From Deltaproteobacteria bacterium (GTDB taxonomy: Bacteria; Desulfobacterota; UBA8473), in assembly GCA_030623035.1 (NCBI GenBank), contig JAUXFK010000176.1:1-6032 (forward strand): 6,032 bases of DNA. Reading direction: 5' to 3'. Positions 5,790-6,032 of the stretch are shown piece after piece. The notes under the pieces are model-generated. The model searched no databases. It had not been told where the DNA came from and saw only the letters and a list, made by a program, of their open reading frames with translations. Position 1 is the first letter of the stretch, and every line of letters begins with the position of its first letter. Both the position numbers and the translations under genes were made by a program.

Positions 5790-5915
5790 ATTCGTAAAAA
5801 GTCGGATTTGTCCTTATCTGTCATTCCTGCGAAAGCAGGAATCCAGTGATTTCAAGGACTTCTAGACTCCGGCTTTCGCCGGAGTGACGGAATTAAGACT
5901 TTTTACGAATTCATC
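5785..5915 (+). repeat. MITE-like palindromic element A, copy 2
   Basis: A 131-base element. Its right terminal repeat (5897-5915) is the exact reverse complement of 91-109 in copy 1. Its left end (5785-5803) matches the same 19-mer at 17 positions; the mismatches fall in the bases shared with the neighbouring B copy. Internal hairpins are 5823-5842 (ATTCCTGC/GCAGGAAT) and 5866-5885 (ACTCCGGC/GCCGGAGT), both with short loops. It is in the opposite orientation to copy 1. No transposase is encoded. Confidence 0.8.
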
Positions 5916-6032
5916 AATTTTAATCCGTGTAAAACTCGCATCCAAGTAAGCGTAAACAAAGAACAGTATATCACCATTCAATTCAGTAGTTCCATTATGA
6001 CCTATTTTAGATATAAAATGTGAGGCAATCCC
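5862..6032 (-). CDS. Possible 3' end of an unrecognised minus-strand gene (partial)
   Basis: Reading the minus strand from the window edge, one frame stays open for 56 codons to a TAG at 5864-5862. The first 39 residues (starting GIASHFISKIGHNGTTELNG) come from unique sequence. The last 17 (DEFVKS onwards) are encoded by repeat element A2. The other two minus frames close within about ten codons. I do not recognise the protein. If real, its original C-terminus has been replaced or extended by the repeat; a chance open frame is at least as likely. The rest would lie beyond 6032. Confidence 0.22.
   Translation of the reverse strand, partial: GIASHFISKIGHNGTTELNGDILFFVYAYLDASFTRIKIDEFVKSLNSVTPAKAGV

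Overview
The window reads as ordinary bacterial chromosome, moderately AT-rich by eye. It holds a compact same-strand gene block: ogt-type DNA repair methyltransferase, xerC, hslV, hslU, argB, nitroreductase. Dispersed palindromic repeats lie on both sides of the block. The order xerC-hslV-hslU resembles the Bacillus codV-clpQ-clpY locus, and hslVU next to argB is known from Geobacter-like Desulfobacterota. The short elements with TCGTAAAAAGTC ends and internal 'gtcattcc..gaaag..ggaat' hairpins recall intergenic repeats of Desulfobacterota, Nitrospirota and similar environmental lineages. I would place the source there, but only tentatively: no rRNA or strict lineage marker is present.

Layout: 1-297 is non-coding and carries the end of a repeat family (B), a short direct repeat and a MITE-like element (A1). 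298-828 encodes an O6-alkylguanine-DNA alkyltransferase. 829-1151 is a 323-base gap with a candidate promoter and a long imperfect inverted repeat of family B, ending just before xerC. 1152-4063 is a tight xerC-hslV-hslU run (gaps of 26 and 39 bases). 4064-4161 holds a hairpin followed by a T run just ahead of argB. 4162-5723 is argB followed 11 bases later by a nitroreductase. 5724-6032 holds a truncated B copy fused to a second A element (A2), then an open minus-strand frame running off the window.

The proteins are housekeeping: XerC resolves chromosome dimers, HslV/HslU form an ATP-dependent protease, ArgB makes N-acetylglutamyl phosphate for arginine synthesis, Ogt reverses DNA alkylation, and the flavoprotein nitroreductase has unknown substrate. 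All visible catalytic motifs are intact. I found no new defence, phage or secretion system. The unexplained content is in the gaps: two repeat families (A and B), a composite B/A junction, a large foldable element upstream of xerC, and a structured hslU-argB leader.
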